Origin: Hibiscus mutabilis
Taxonomy: Eukaryota > Streptophyta > Magnoliopsida > Malvales > Malvaceae
Length of the DNA stretch: 64,000 nucleotides
Reading direction: 5' to 3'
Assembly: GCA_019671005.1 (NCBI GenBank)
Contig: CM033725.1
Location: 36,106,678-36,170,677 of the forward strand
Shown: positions 1 to 10,398 of the stretch, in pieces
Layout: each line of letters opens with the position of its first letter
Position numbering within the stretch: the first letter of the stretch is position 1
Notes under the pieces: generated by a model
Database searches by the model: none
What the model was told of the DNA's origin: nothing
What the model saw: the letters and a program-made list of their open reading frames with translations, nothing else
Made by a program: the position numbers and the translations under genes

Positions 1-700
1 CTCTATGCCAAATTCAACAAGTGCAAATTTTGGTTGCCCGAAGTATCCTTTCTCGGACATGTGATTTTGGCCTCGAGAATTAAGGTCGATCTGAAAAAGA
101 TTCAATCGGTGATTGAATAGATATCTTCGAGGAATGTTAGTGAAGTACGAAGTTTATTTGGCTTAGCTGGATATTATCAAAGGTTTGTTAAGGGATTTTT
201 GATTTTGGCCACACCCCTAACTAAACTTCTTCGTAAAGATGTGCCATTCATATTTTCTGAAGAACAGCAAAGAAACTTTGACCAATTGAAAGAAGTACTT
301 ACCCGAGCTCCAGTGTTAACTCAACTGAAATTAGGGAAAGAATATACAGTGTTTAGTGATGCTTCTTACTTGGGTTTGGGATGTGTTTTAATGCAAAGAG
401 ATAAGGTGGTAGCATATGCTTCCCGACAATTAAAATCTCATGAACTAAACTATCCAACCCATGATTTGGAACTTGCTATAGTAATATTTTCCTTAAATAT
501 ATGGAGACACTATTTGTATGAAGAAAAATGCTACCTCTACACTGATCACAAAAGCTTGAAATATATCCTTACTCAAAAGGAGCTCAATCTTAGGCAAAGA
601 CGTTGGATCGAGCTATTTAAAGACTATAATTTAATCATAGATTACCACTCGGGGAAGGCCAATGTTGTGGCTGATTCACTCAGTCGCCAACATATCTGTG
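1..700 (+). pseudogene. Gypsy-1 pol: RT thumb, connection and RNase H
   Basis: This is one reading frame from base 1, broken by a TAG at 118-120. It begins with the RT segment containing EVSFLGHV-like residues, passes through the conserved GYYxRFVKGF connection, and continues into RNase H with DASYLGLG, ASRQLK, NYPTHDLEL and TDHKSLKY motifs, ending in the GKANVVADSLSR block. Family knowledge: this domain removes the RNA strand during cDNA synthesis. At 701 the frame runs into a stop three codon positions after the predicted 5' splice site, so continuity into integrase depends on removal of 701-790. Position 700 is the first base of the split codon. Confidence 0.92.
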
Positions 701-790
701 GTTAGTATTCGATTTAACCAAACCTCCCCTTATTCCTATTTGAAATTTATATAGATGTCATCTAAAATATTACCTTACAAATTATTGTAG
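701..790 (+). other. Predicted intron A in Gypsy-1 pol (90 bp)
   Basis: The segment starts GTTAGT and ends ATTATTGTAG, is AT-rich, and contains an in-frame stop at its start. Joining 700 to 791 keeps the frame (phase 1) and makes the RNase H/integrase junction align residue for residue with the intronless Gypsy-2 and Gypsy-3 copies. A homologous 76-bp segment sits at the identical codon phase in Gypsy-5 (61561-61636). Splicing is inferred; no transcript evidence is available here. Confidence 0.75.
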
Positions 791-2339
791 CCTCATTCTC
801 CATCAATGCTTGCCTTCGAATTGGTAGGAAGCAATGGACCTTGGCTTCTATGCAAATTCACTCTGATATAATATTAAGAATTCGACTGTTGCAACAGTCG
901 GATCCTGAATTACAAGGAATTAAGCTCAAGCTTGATGGAAGTGTTGAATTAGACTTTGTTCTAAAGGATGATGGATTACTTTATTTTCGAAATAGGGTGT
1001 ATGTTCCCAATGATTCAAGTTTAATAAGGGAAATTCTTCAGGAAGCCCATAATAGTTCTTTCTCAATACATCCCGGATCAATGAAGATGTACAAAGATTT
1101 GAAGAGTCTCTACTGGTGGCCCAGGATGAAGTCTGCTATAACAGACTTTGTATCTAGATGTTTGGTTTGTCAGAAAGTAAAGGCAGAACATCAGGTTCCT
1201 TCGGGATTATTACAACCTATTGAAATTCCGCAATGGAAATGGGAGCAAATAACAATGAACTTTGTTAGTAGGTTGCCTTCATCACCAAAGAAGAATGATG
1301 CAATTTGGGTAATTGTGGATAGGTTCTCGAAATCAGCTCATTTTCTTCTTGTTCGAATGAGCATGATCCTGGACTAGCTAGCAGAACTTTACCTTCAAGA
1401 AATTATAAGATTGCATGGCATTCCTACTTCGATAATTTCTGATCGGGACTCTAGATTTACTTCTAGATTCTGGAAATCTCTGCAGAAAGCTCTTGGAACT
1501 AAAATCAATCTCAGTACAGCCTTCCACACTCAATCAGATGGTCAATCTGAAAGAATTATACAACTGTTAGAAGACATGCTACGAGCTTGTATAATCAATT
1601 TTGGGAAGAATTAGGAGAAAGCTTTACCCTTAGCTGAATTCTCGTACAACAATAGTGACCAATCTTCTATTCGAATTGCTCCCTTTGAAGGCCTTTATGG
1701 AAGAAAGTGTAAGACCCCTCTATGCTGGTCAGAGTTGGGGGAGAACAAAGCCTTAGGACCTCAATTGCTTCAAGAAACAGAAGTGCAAGTACAAATAATT
1801 TACAGTCGATTGAAAGAAGCTTTCGACTGACAAAAAGCTTATGCTAATCGTAAAAGAAATGATATTCAACAAAGCGTGGGAGATAAGGTATTTCTCAAAG
1901 TATCTCTATGGAAGAAGGTGTTTAGATTTGGAAAGAAAGGGAAACTTAGTCATCGGTTCATAAGACCTTTCGAAATAATTGAAAGGATTGGCCCTGTTGC
2001 ATATCAGTTAGCCTATTGGAAGAATTCAGCAAAATACATAATGTATTTCATGTATCAATGCTACGTAGATATCGATCTTATCCTTCTCATATCCTTGAAC
2101 CATATGAAGTTGAATTGAATCAAGACTTGTCATATAATGAAGAACCAATTCAAATCCTTGATCCTGAAGATAGAAGACTTCGAAACAAAACAATATCTCT
2201 TGTCAAAGTCTTATGGAAGAATCATGGAAGTAAAGAAGCTACATGAGAACTTGAATCTACCATGAGGGAACAATATCCACATCTATTCTCTTCAGGTAAA
2301 TTTGGGGACGAATTCCCCTTAAGGGGGAGGGAATTGTAA
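791..2339 (+). pseudogene. Gypsy-1 integrase and chromodomain-like tail
   Basis: After intron A the frame continues through an H2C2 zinc-binding region (HPGSMKMY ... CLVCQKVKAEH), the integrase core (MNFVSRLP, ISDRDSRF, SDGQSER), a GPY/F-type module (KVSLWKKVFRFGKKGKLS) and a tail with VKVLWKNH followed by REQYPHLF, typical of chromovirus C-termini. In-frame stops lie at 1375-1377, 1612-1614, 1828-1830 and 2244-2246, and the frame shifts near 2010. The region after the catalytic Glu (about 1551-1575) is intronless, unlike Gypsy-2, -3 and -5. The terminal TAA (2337-2339) overlaps the first bases of the 3' LTR. Confidence 0.9.
2321..2334 (+). other. Gypsy-1 polypurine tract
   Basis: A purine run (AAGGGGGAGGGAA) lies immediately before the TGTAACA that opens the 3' LTR. 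This is the expected plus-strand primer site. Equivalent tracts occur at the same position in Gypsy-2, -3, -4 and -5. Confidence 0.85.
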
Positions 2340-3288
2340 CATCAAAAAATGTGATTAGTAGGGTGATCATTAATAATTGGTAAGGAATTAACTTAAGTGA
2401 CTACCGAATTGAAAGTTTAGTAAATGGAGGAATTAGATTAAAAGTGACCACATAGTTAACAACTGAAAACTTGTAGGTTGCATGGTAAAGAAATAATAAA
2501 GAGGGGTTTAATGATGTGGCTTGTTTTGGAGTGGCCACATGTGTGGATTATTTCCACCATATTGGAGACCAAACAAATGGTTATCTTCTTCCCCATTTCC
2601 TCTTAGACACCGAAAACAAGCTTGAGAAAGAGTGGAAGAGAAAGTTGGCTTAGGTGATGATTTGCTTGGAATTCATTTGGAATTGGAGCTTTTTTTTACT
2701 TGTTTGCTTGTGTAATTACAACAAGGAAATCGACCAAGAGGGCGAAAGGAAAAAGGGGGTGATGATCCGCAATCAATAATAGCTTGGAGAATTTGTGAGT
2801 GTAATTATGTTTTAATTTAAGCATAGATTGTTAGCTTATTTAAGTTACTTGATTATATCATGATGCTGAAGTGACTTTAATGGCTTGGGGATTGCTAATG
2901 CTTTGTAAGATGAATATGTCCAAGTATTTATGGATAATCTTGTGCCTATTCGAACATAAACATGGATTGGTTGCCTAAAATGCTTAATATAGCATCTTGT
3001 ACTTGTAGCTAAGTTCTCGAAGAGCTATAGGAATGAATCAATGAATTGTTGTAAAGTTTGTAAGAGCCTTGATTAGTTTTAGTCCTAGTTAGATTTGCAT
3101 GCCAATAGAGATCCCTGAGCTCAGTCTAAATTGGACTAAGATCCCCTGAATGGTACTAAAGTACCCCTGATTGATTGAAAAGATCATATGTTTCAATGGT
3201 ACATGTTACCATTGCCTAATAATGTTTTGATTGATTATGTTCTTCTAGGCTTAAACTAGTCAAGGTCGTGTTATACGACTTAGATTGT
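2335..3288 (+). repeat. Gypsy-1 3' LTR, first segment
   Basis: The LTR begins TGTAACATC directly after the polypurine tract. Text continues without coding potential until 3288, where a solo LTR interrupts it. The segment has no GTATCGATAC-type palindromes, in contrast to the LTRs of Gypsy-2 to -5. Its last five bases (GATTG) form the left target-site copy of the nested insertion. Confidence 0.8.
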
Positions 3289-4797
3289 GTAACACGCCCC
3301 ACCTGGTTTAGTAGTAAATCGGCTGAGGAGCGTTACGGGAGACAAACACTAGACTAGAAATCACGAACCAATTAAAAATTTTCTAACTCATCACTATTAG
3401 GTAAGTTGAGAGACTGGCAAGGCACTTATACATTCGAATTTGATCATGCAAGCAAGTACATGTTTATCATTCTTGTGATCATATATATAGCATTCGAATA
3501 ACGTACGTAGACTAGCATATGCTCATCAATGCAAACTCATATATGCGCAGCTTGATTTTCTTTTAACAACAATTATCATGTTTACAATGGCATACACAAT
3601 TTGAATTACTAGGCATGGTCTTCTAGGACATTACAATCAATACATGTATACACTTCATAAGGGTTTAACAAAACATATTCTTATGTGCACACATTCGATT
3701 CATGACTCAAGCAAGCATATCAATAGCAAGAAGGTAGTCATGCATATTTGGTTAGGACCTAAGTCCTAACCCTATAGTAAACTACACTCACAATACTCCA
3801 ATCTAGCTTATTTGTCTTGTATCTAAATCCATTTGTTTTTAGCTTTCGAATGCTCCACTCTTTCTTCCTCCACAAGATTTACTCCTTGCTTTAACAATTC
3901 ATACAAGTAAATACATGTCAAACAAGGTACATTGAGCATAATAGTTACCCATCTCAAGCAGTCAATATGTTTACACAATCACTTAACATGACAACAATAT
4001 TCATATATTTCATGTAAGAAACAGGCAGCATATTCATATATATATATATACACATTAATGCACATTATTACAATTGTTTACATTCCAATTTGGGCAAAAT
4101 AAGACAGTAACCAAACTGTCCAAAACTGTTTACAAAACAGTTTACAAAACTATCCAAGACATCTAAATTGCTGCTGCCAGGCAGCATGTGCGTTACTTAC
4201 TTAAATGTTCATATCTTTCATTCCGTATATCAGAATTTCAAACCGTTTACACCGTTGGAAAGCTAACTTAATTGTATTTCTAACCGTATAGGCCTTGCAT
4301 TTTTATTCTTTTACAGATTAATACAGTTTTTTATTTAAAGACAGACCAAATTACGTCACTGGGCAGCAACTACATTTTCAATAGTTTAAAGCAAAACAAG
4401 GCAGCTCTTTATACATTTAAATTACACTCTTTTGTGCATCAATATGACTCTCTAACATAGTTACACACGTCCAAGCAATTCAATTTAACTTTACATTACT
4501 CAGAATAGTTTAATGTTCATTAACATACAAACAATCTTGCTAATGACAATCCCTATGTATACACACACATATATAGAACAATGCCATGTTCTTAATTTAA
4601 TCAAATCAGCCTTTCATTTCATCAAAATAGTCCCTCTTTAGTCCCAAAATTTATAAAACGGTCTACTTAGTTTCAAAGTACTCAAAACTGTCCATGAATA
4701 TTCTTATTTATGCAAAATAGTTCTAATGCATTTACATTCGATTTCATACAAGCAAAACAGCCCTTAAGACTTATGTTTATGCTAAAACAGGTTCAAG

Positions 4798-4858
<61 letters not shown>

Positions 4859-5943
4859 AACACATATCAAACAGTCCATTTAGACTACATTCCAACAAAA
4901 GCGATTTCCATTGCTTGTATATACAAATTCATATTCAAACAATCCCATTAGTATAATTAATAACAAATCAGTTTCTAATTGCTTGTAAATCAATCCTTTA
5001 ATGCTTTTATCAAACCGAAACAGTTTTAAACATTACTCAAGTGACCAATTTAATTCTTAATTCATTCATATCAAGCAATAATCTCACTCCAACTCAATAT
5101 CATTCGAACACTCCTCTAATTCATTCATATGCACCATAACAACTTAGTTTCTAAAGAAGTTAACAGCAAACAAAGTCACATAAACAAATTCCAAATTTTC
5201 CAGCAATCAATTTAGCATTTTTCAAGCAAAACAAGTCGTTAGAATCTCATAATCAAAGAGGAAATTCATGAACACTAAGCATTACCTTAAGGTTGAACAC
5301 AATTTCAAAGCTCTAAGCTAAGTTTCATGGCTGCTCGACTCTTCTCCCTCTCTCTATGGTTTTTAGTTTCGGTAGGAGAAGGGGAAATCAAGAGGATGAC
5401 TATCCATCTCCCTTCTTTGTTTTATTATCAATTAAACATGTGTTAAAATCTCACCTCATTTTCTTTTTATCACGCAAACTCTAGGTTTAGTTAGTCATTC
5501 ACTTTAGTCACCATAATTTAGTGTTCTTCTTTTTAATTCTCATAATTAACTCTCTTCTTTCATTTGCTTAGGATATAACTTAACTAGCTAATGAGTTTAA
5601 ATTGTGGTAACAACTTATAGGCTTGGTTTAGGGATATCACAATTCCCTAATTAATCTAGGCTTTTAATTTGGTCTTTTCATAAGAGATATCTAATTCCAT
5701 TTCCTCACTTTTTGGTCCTAATTCACTCAATTTAATCCTATCTTGCTCAATTAGTCTTGAGAGATAGTTTAGTAATAATTTAACTAGAATTTCTATGTTC
5801 TATAATCGAACACACGATTATATTATTCAATTTAGCTAATTAACAATCTAATTTTTACATATATCCAAATGCTTAATCCTCGAGGGACCATTTCGGGTAC
5901 AAGAATCATTGGATACTGTTAACCCGATTTAAGGGATGTTACA
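3289..5943 (-). mobile_element. Solo LTR nested in Gypsy-1 3' LTR
   Basis: A 2655-bp segment starts TGTAACACG and ends GATGTTACA and contains no gag-pol coding signal. It is flanked by GATTG (3284-3288) and AATTG (5944-5948), a 5-bp target duplication with one mismatch. The left end, read on the minus strand, resembles the 3' ends of the other LTRs here (accagg..ggg..tgttaca), so the LTR lies on the minus strand. It probably arose by recombination between two LTRs of a once complete insertion. It contains a long TA microsatellite and no palindrome array. Confidence 0.75.
4799..4853. repeat. (TA)n microsatellite
   Basis: About 27 uninterrupted TA units lie inside the nested solo LTR. A shorter TA run lies near 4037-4051. 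Length is likely to vary between individuals. Confidence 0.95.
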
Positions 5944-6838
5944 AATTGCCTGTGATAGATTGGGTTATTAAACTGAGCAACTTAAATAGTTGCTTGATAA
6001 CGTATTCTCCTTCGAAGCATGTTATTGCTATGTTATAATTATTCTTAGAATAAGCTTCTTGCTAAGTGATTTGAGAACATGTATTTACACTATTGTTGTT
6101 TAAGTTTCGAGGCTAGCAATCTAATTGCTCACCCTGTCACTTTTTCAGGAAAAGCTGGTTGATAATTAAAGTTGGAGTGTTAAAGCAAGGTCACTAAAGG
6201 CAACAAAAATATGTTACGTTTTGTTACATGTAAACTCCTAGAAGATGGCACTAGCTTGAATTTTAAGCTTAAGAATCTTTAGAATTCTATGGTGGGATGT
6301 AAATATTACACTAACAAGGCTTATATATTCCGTGTTTGGTTGATGTTTTGGTAATTGGTTGATCTTGCTAGAGTAGCTATGGATGAGTGTTCGAATGTAG
6401 TTTCATGTTAGGAGTTGCTTTTGAATGCTTGATAATCACATGGTATTGTTACTTAATCATGTATGTAGAATTTAATTTGAGAATGAATGATATAAATAAA
6501 TGACTAAATGATCATAGGTAATATTAATACTCACTTGTGATTAAGTATAAAATGGACTTAAGCCTTTTTATTGAAATTGTGGAATCCTCATAGTCCTTAT
6601 TTAGTTTCAAAGTCATGTCTTGAATACAAGCTTACAACGGTTAATTAAGATATAATGATGACCTTAACTATTCGGATTGTCCTAAAACCATCTTCTATGT
6701 TTTGTTCGAATAATACCTTGTATCTCAAGTAATTATCTTTATACATCTTTCTCTATTTCGAACACTAACTTGTTAGATAAGTTAGACTGTCTACTTCTAT
6801 TTAGGCATCTCTTTCTATGTCTGGGTTGGGGTATTACA
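5944..6838 (+). repeat. Gypsy-1 3' LTR, second segment
   Basis: LTR text resumes after the nested solo LTR and runs to GGGGTATTACA at 6838. It contains a TTTTTCAG site (about 6143) followed about 80 bp later by AAACTCCTAGAAGATGGCA, a degenerate form of a block shared by the other LTR families in the window. The two segments together give an LTR of about 1.85 kb. Confidence 0.8.
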
Positions 6839-8514
6839 AGTGTGGTAAGTCCTTCATATTTGAATATGTTATATGTGAACTTATGTATACAATTCGAATA
6901 TGTTATGTGTGGAACTTGATATGAACATGTTATGATATGATATTTGGAACCAAGGCTCAATTTGCAATCCAATATGGCCTAGGGGTACAAAGGTAAGTCT
7001 TATGATGAAATATGTAACTTTGGACACTTGTGGACATTGGATACAATTGGCATGCCATAACGTTATTTGAGCTCACTAAGTAAGAGATTAGACTACAGTC
7101 CGGGACTACGGCCTATATGTGGGGAAAAAGGTTAGATTGTGTAAGAGACTTCAGAGCTACAGCTCAAAGCTAAGGCCTATTTTCGATGTGTGTGGCGTAC
7201 AGGGGAATCTGCATATTCATTGGTTGCTATGTCCAAGGGAAAATGAAGACTGTGTTTTGCATTTGATATATGGAATTACTATATAGTGATGCTAAGCATG
7301 AATTGTATATGTTAATATTATGTATATGTCATTCGAGCACGCCTACATGTTTACATGCCATTAAAGAACTTGGTTGCACTTGTTATAACTACCTCACTAG
7401 GCTATGTAATCCTAACATGTGTGTGTCTCATGCATTTCAGGACCTTGAAGCAATCCGAACCCCGATCGTGTTGTTGAAGTTGTAAGTCACTTCCGCCAAT
7501 TTCATGTATGCTTACGTTTTGTTTTAAACTCCTAGTATGGTGGCATAGGGCTTAGATGTGTTATATTGGTCTATTTTTATATGTATGTAATGGCCTTAAA
7601 GTGTCTAAGTACTAAAAATGGAAGATGGTGTGGTTGTAAATTAAAGAAACTAGTTAAATTGGGCTTAAAGACACTAAAAAGTAAAAACATAGTAAACAGA
7701 TTCAAATGGACCTAAAAATTGAGATGCTAGTAAGTTTTAGTGATTAAATATTGCTGGTAAAATTTGGAAATCTTTTGATCTGTTAATTCGAATAAAAACC
7801 AGATAAAATCTATCATTACAAGACAAGTGTATCGATACGGGTTAAGTTGTATCTATACGACCTTGCATATTTGGACCAAGTAAAGCAGAGCGTATCGATA
7901 TGCAAAAGGGGGTATATCGGTACGGATCTTGGCAGTAAGAGTTGGGAAATAAATTGTATCGATATGGCCTTAGACTGTACCGAAACAGGTCAACCTTGGT
8001 CAACATATATCGATAGAGGCTTAGATGTATCGATACGAGCTTGTTACCCTTAAATCTGGAATTAAGAAATTTGGCTTAGCGTACCGATACAGTTTCATGT
8101 GTATCGGTACAGTGTTAGTTAATTCTGTTAAAAGACTGAAACTACAATTTTAAATAATTTATAGATTGGCCACTAAACATTAAATGATCTAATCAGAAGG
8201 GTAAATGTCCTCCGTTAATAACGAAATTTCGCATGCTTATAAATGACAAGATCAATTGAAGGTTAGTAAAAAGAAATTCTGATAAAAACCCTTAATTGGT
8301 AAAATTTACAATTTAGTCCCTAAATTTCAAAAAAGTTTGAAATTAACCCCAAATTGAGTAAGTTATTAATAAGTTAGTTCGATAAGTTGTAAATGAGATC
8401 AATAAGACATTTTAAATAAGATTCCGAACTTCGCTTAAGCTTCCAACCTCCGAATAAGTTTCTGGTAACACTTTTTGACCCGATTCTCTACCAGGCCGGG
8501 AAGGGGATGTTACA
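6839..8514 (+). repeat. Gypsy-2 5' LTR, 3' portion
   Basis: This 1676-bp segment is colinear with 14501-16179 of the 3' LTR and ends GGGGATGTTACA. It carries a CTACGG pair (7091-7113), a CATTTCAG site (about 7433) followed by the shared AAACTCCTAG block (7526-7545), and palindrome array b. The missing first ~1160 bp lie on the far side of Gypsy-1. Confidence 0.92.
7829..8110. repeat. Palindrome dyad array in Gypsy-2 5' LTR
   Basis: Ten 10-bp sites related to GTATCGATAC start at 7829, 7849, 7892, 7914, 7956, 7977, 8007, 8027, 8081 and 8101. They form five pairs with start-to-start distances of 20, 22, 21, 20 and 20 bp. Spacers inside pairs differ in sequence, and pairs are separated by unrelated DNA. 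Variant sites mostly replace CG with TG or CA, or give ACCGAT/ATCGGT. Function is unknown. Confidence 0.85.
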
Positions 8515-8518
8515 TTTG

Positions 8519-8531
8519 TGGTATCAAACAT
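8519..8531 (+). other. Gypsy-2 primer-binding site (degenerate)
   Basis: TGGTATCAAACAT begins four bases after the LTR end. It matches the first eight bases of the plant initiator-tRNA(Met) complement (TGGTATCAGAGCC) and then diverges. Compare the perfect site of Gypsy-4 at 37341. Confidence 0.85.
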
Positions 8532-8672
8532 AGAGTTTAATTGATTCTAGGACTAAAACAAGGCTTGTCATGAGTCTGCATGTGTATATGCCACCTAGGA
8601 GTTTATTTGTATATGTTATCTATGACTTGCAACTAACACGATTTAACTTCTTCTTTTTGATTAAATTTGAGA

Positions 8673-9921
8673 ATGTCTACACTCGATGATAGACGTGCTA
8701 CAATAGGACCACATCCCGACTCCTCGACACAGGGGGACAATCTCGGAGCTGAAATCTGACATGAACAGGTGGGATAGTGACCCGCCTAATCCTCCTCTGA
8801 TGTCTCCCGCTCAGCAGGAATATTTAATGTCCATGGCTGAGATGATCAAATAGATGGTTGTGTCACTCAGGCAGGAACAACCACCTCAGCTTGCTGAAGC
8901 ATCTTCATCTATTTCGAGAGCTCCCATTGAGAAGCTCAGATAGTATCCGGTCTACACTTTCACTGGCCAAGAACAGGACAACCCCAAAGTGGCAGAGTAC
9001 TAGTTAAAAAACACCTTCAAAGTCCTAAACAAGCAGATGAAGTGTCCTGATAAACATAAGCTGGAGTGCGCTCTGGCACTGATTTCTAAAGAAGCTCAGA
9101 GTTGGTGGGACACCGTGACACTCACCGTATCTGAGCATAGAGTTATATAGGACTTCTTTCTTCAGGAGTTCCGCAAGAAGTAAATCAATGACCATTACCT
9201 TGCTGAAAGGTGTAAGATGTTCCTTCATCTGAGACAAAGAGGACGACTCGTGGAGCAGTATATGCACGACTTCTGCAAATACTCGAGGTATGATGCTGAG
9301 ATCATATGCATTGAAAAAGAGAAATACAGAATATTTATTGATGGCTTATGTGATGAATTACGTCCTCTCTTCACTGCTTTGGAGTTGGAGGACTTCCAGA
9401 ATCTGGTCAACTGGGCAATTGCTACTGAAGCCTCCCAGAATGCTTATGAAAGAAGGAAAGGGAATCAAGCCAGATCCGTTAAGAGATCCTGAGATGATTC
9501 TAGACCTCTCATGCCTCGGAACAAAGGTAGACAGTGGGACCAGAAGTCTGCCACCTTTCAGCAGCTGCCAAAGATGGGATACGTGCCCTAATCCCAATCT
9601 CTAGGAACATTTGTTGCTCGTACGGCTTCGGTTGATAGTACGGGTGGTTCTGGGAGAGGTTCTCAGATTCCTTTGTGTAGATTTTTTCAGAAGTGGCATC
9701 CCGAGCAATATCGCATACAGACCGAATCTTGCTACCTTTGTGGTGAAGCTGGTCACTTTATCAGACAATGTCCGTAGAATCTGAATGTTCCTACCTCTGT
9801 GGATTCTCAAAACAATCCTAATAAGGGAAGAGGAGCGAAACAAATGCAGTCTGAATTAGTGGGAAGACCTCGCAACTCAAATCCTCCTTCAGTTGGATGT
9901 GGTCCTCAAACCTCAGCTTAG
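8673..9921 (+). pseudogene. Gypsy-2 gag
   Basis: The ATG at 8673 opens a short frame (MSTLDDRRAT...). After frame changes the capsid-like region includes YTFTGQEQDNP, KLECALALIS, AQSWWDT and the LALELEDFQNLV-like C-terminal helices (about 8940-9440). A single CCHC knuckle (CYLCGEAGHFIRQC) is intact at 9730-9771. At least six stops interrupt the domain. Gag assembles the particle that packages element RNA in the cytoplasm. A homologous gag with the same order is present in Gypsy-3. Confidence 0.88.
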
Positions 9922-10398
9922 ATGTATCATGTTCGAGGTCGAGAGCAAGAAGATGATCCTGACGTGATTGTAGGTATGGTGGAATTATGTTCTGATCTTG
10001 TTTATGCTTTGGTGGATCCGATTCTAAGCATTCCTTTATAGGTGAACCATTGATTGAGAAGAATGCCCACCTAAACCAGTTACTTCTGAAATAGTTGTCT
10101 CTAACCCACAAGGAGATAGTGTGGTTATACGGTTAATTTGTTAAGCTTGTCCTCTGAGGATCCAAGGGATCCTATTTCTGGCCAATTTGATGGTCTTGCC
10201 CTTTTATGAGTTTGATCTTATCCTAGGCCTTGATTGGTTAGCTGAACATCAAGTCTGGGTAGATTGTTCAAAGAAGAAGCTATATCTTCGTAGACTTGGC
10301 AAAGAGAGCATAACTCTAATGAAAACTAAACTTGAGTCTAATGAAGCCATTGTGTGTGCTATGAAATCTAAAGAAGATGCAAACTTGAAGATGTACCG
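9922..10398 (+). pseudogene. Gypsy-2 aspartic protease
   Basis: The region starts MYHVRGREQEDDP and leads to YALVDP, where the catalytic D-x-G-S loop should follow. A deletion shifts the frame just after the Asp-Pro, so the active site is destroyed at about 10018. Downstream, FDLILGLDWLAEHQ and WVDCSKKKL (about 10210-10290) match the second half of the family protease and the linker to RT. Gypsy-3 preserves the same region more completely. Confidence 0.85.

Larger units (their letters stand above)
1..6838 (+). mobile_element. Gypsy-1: Ty3/gypsy chromovirus, 3' part only
   Basis: The window opens inside the reverse transcriptase of this element, so its 5' LTR, gag and protease are outside. 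What remains is the RT thumb, RNase H, integrase, a chromodomain-like tail, a polypurine tract and a 3' LTR ending in ATTACA at 6838. The base after 6838 aligns directly with position 14501 of Gypsy-2's 3' LTR, which shows that Gypsy-1 inserted into the 5' LTR of Gypsy-2. The pol reading frame has only four in-frame stops and one frameshift near 2010, so it is less decayed than Gypsy-2 or Gypsy-4. Its 3' LTR was later split by a solo LTR. Confidence 0.9.

Noticed and set aside
1..2339. Envelope-like third gene after integrase
   Set aside because: In all five gypsy elements the integrase tail ends directly at the polypurine tract, leaving no room for another gene.
7829..8110. Palindrome clusters as a CRISPR array
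   Set aside because: The repeated unit is only 10 bp and palindromic, it lies inside LTRs of a plant nuclear genome, and the pairs are irregularly spaced from each other. No cas-like gene exists.
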